From Lachnospiraceae bacterium (GTDB taxonomy: Bacteria > Bacillota > Clostridia > Lachnospirales > Lachnospiraceae), in NCBI GenBank assembly GCA_009774145.1, contig VSND01000202.1, forward strand, positions 1 to 6,514: a DNA stretch of 6,514 bases. The letters run 5' to 3'. Position numbers and translations under genes: made by a program. Every line of letters begins with the position of its first letter. Position 1 is the stretch's first letter. Shown here piece after piece: positions 5,833-6,514 of the stretch. The notes beneath the pieces were generated by a model, which saw only the letters and a program-made list of their open reading frames with translations, was not told the DNA's origin and ran no database searches.

Positions 5833-6477
5833 TTAAGTTGTAGCTTCACTGAAAAAAATCATATTAACCGTTCTGGATGTTACATAGGTGCTAAGCGTAA
5901 AATCACATAAAAACTGAGCTAATACTATATTGCACACTCCTCTGGCAATTCTACTACATATATCATCACCTACAATTTCCGATGCTCCAAGAGAAAAAAA
6001 TTTTCCCACAAAGCCAGAATATATCATTTGTTCTGTACCTGATAAAACCGCTCTACCTATAATATTATTCACAGCATTTCCATCCAGCATTTCACTCAAA
6101 TTTGATATAAGATTGCTAACAGCACCCGCCACAAAATTACTGCTCATAAATGACCAAATTGCACCTCCTACATCTCCAATTTCAAAAAGGCCTTCTGCAT
6201 AAGGTACTCCCATAGCAACTATCGCTGAATTTATTGCTCCTGTTGTCAGACCATTCCAAACATTATCAAAACTGAAGTCTCCATCCAGTGTATTACAAGT
6301 CATGCCAAATATCGATCCTACGGAAATGGTTGAAACAAATGCACCTTTACCCATTATGGGAATCAGAAAACCTGCTCCTGAACCAACAGCTACTCCTGCA
6401 GCTGCTCCCAATGCAGCATTTTTCCATGCTCTTTTCCAGTTATACTCATTAACGAAGTTAAATGCCGTTTTGAGTTG
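5833..6477 (-). pseudogene. Orphan Rhs C-terminal toxin domain A, lacking its Rhs core and start
   Basis: An open frame of 214 residues runs from just after an in-frame TAG (6480-6478) to TAA 5833. It reads NWKRAWKNAALGAAAG, then FGMTCN, SFDNVWNGLTTGAIN and a Gly/Ala/Ser-rich hydrophobic remainder ending SRTVNMIFFSEATT. Over the central 38 residues I count 25 identities with toxin B. The Rhs core that precedes this domain in copy B is absent, and the only upstream initiator in frame (TTG 6411) is inside the conserved NAALG motif without a clear ribosome binding site. It therefore looks like a displaced toxin tip, translatable only if recombined behind an Rhs core. Its cognate immunity gene remains intact downstream. 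No enzymatic motif is recognised; the hydrophobic character and the membrane-located immunity protein suggest membrane attack. Confidence 0.78.
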
Positions 6478-6514
6478 CTATGAGTCTAATAATGTTGTAT
6501 AGTGTATTCATAGG
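6478..6514. other. Break in homology at the right edge
   Basis: Similarity to toxin B fades around 6455-6465, and a stop codon closes the toxin frame at 6478-6480. The remaining bases do not read as Rhs in any frame. A 17-codon frame (MNTLYNIIRLIATQNGI, 6511-6458) crosses the break. It could be the end of an upstream gene or chance; too little is visible to call an insertion sequence. Confidence 0.35.

Noticed and set aside
6458..6511. 17-codon frame MNTLYNIIRLIATQNGI as the end of a transposase
   Set aside because: Too short and cut by the window edge; no transposase motif or inverted repeat can be seen.

Overview
The window looks like an accessory Rhs/YD-repeat polymorphic-toxin locus from a Gram-positive anaerobe of the Clostridia, most like a gut Lachnospiraceae. 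This assignment rests on strong AGGAG-type ribosome binding sites, GC-moderate Rhs genes beside AT-rich cassette DNA, and the Firmicutes-style Rhs architecture. No taxonomic marker gene is present. Every real gene or gene remnant is on the minus strand, so transcription runs from right (6514) to left (1). No plus-strand gene, RNA gene, CRISPR array or complete mobile element was recognised.

Layout in transcription order. (A) 6477-5833 is an orphan Rhs C-terminal toxin domain without its Rhs core, followed after 16 nt by membrane immunity gene A (5816-5115). (B) 5011-3313 is a stranded 3' part of an rhs gene. Its first 300 nt are broken by two frameshifts, a nonsense codon and a third frameshift. 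The rest (4716-3313) is open and carries the Rhs core end plus toxin domain B, a homologue of toxin A. Immunity gene B follows (3299-2640). (C1) 2630-2181 is a collapsed module: a 70-nt Rhs core scrap, a glycine-rich scrap and a small hydrophobic gene frameshifted in a T7 run. (C2) 2174-1378 is a second collapsed module: an 80-nt Rhs core scrap fused to a short tail, then immunity pseudogene C, a close relative of A with an internal out-of-frame deletion. Finally, 1280-1 is the intact 5' part (426 codons, running off the left edge) of an rhs gene with an N-terminal PAAR-like DUF4280 domain, a DUF6531 segment and YD repeats.

How it fits together: a DUF4280-Rhs protein would be the delivery and encapsulation chassis. 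Its variable C-terminal tip is the toxin, and a membrane immunity protein protects the producer and its kin. The modules upstream of the intact rhs gene form a graveyard or reservoir of alternative tips and immunities, several still carrying patches of Rhs core that could serve as recombination homology. The least familiar content is the pair of homologous, Gly/Ala-rich, hydrophobic C-terminal domains (A and B) sharing a SFDNxWxGLTTGxIN core. They are matched to a family of about 220-230-residue four-helix membrane proteins with a DUF3592-like soluble insert. I do not recognise this pair as a named toxin/immunity family; a membrane-acting toxin is an inference.
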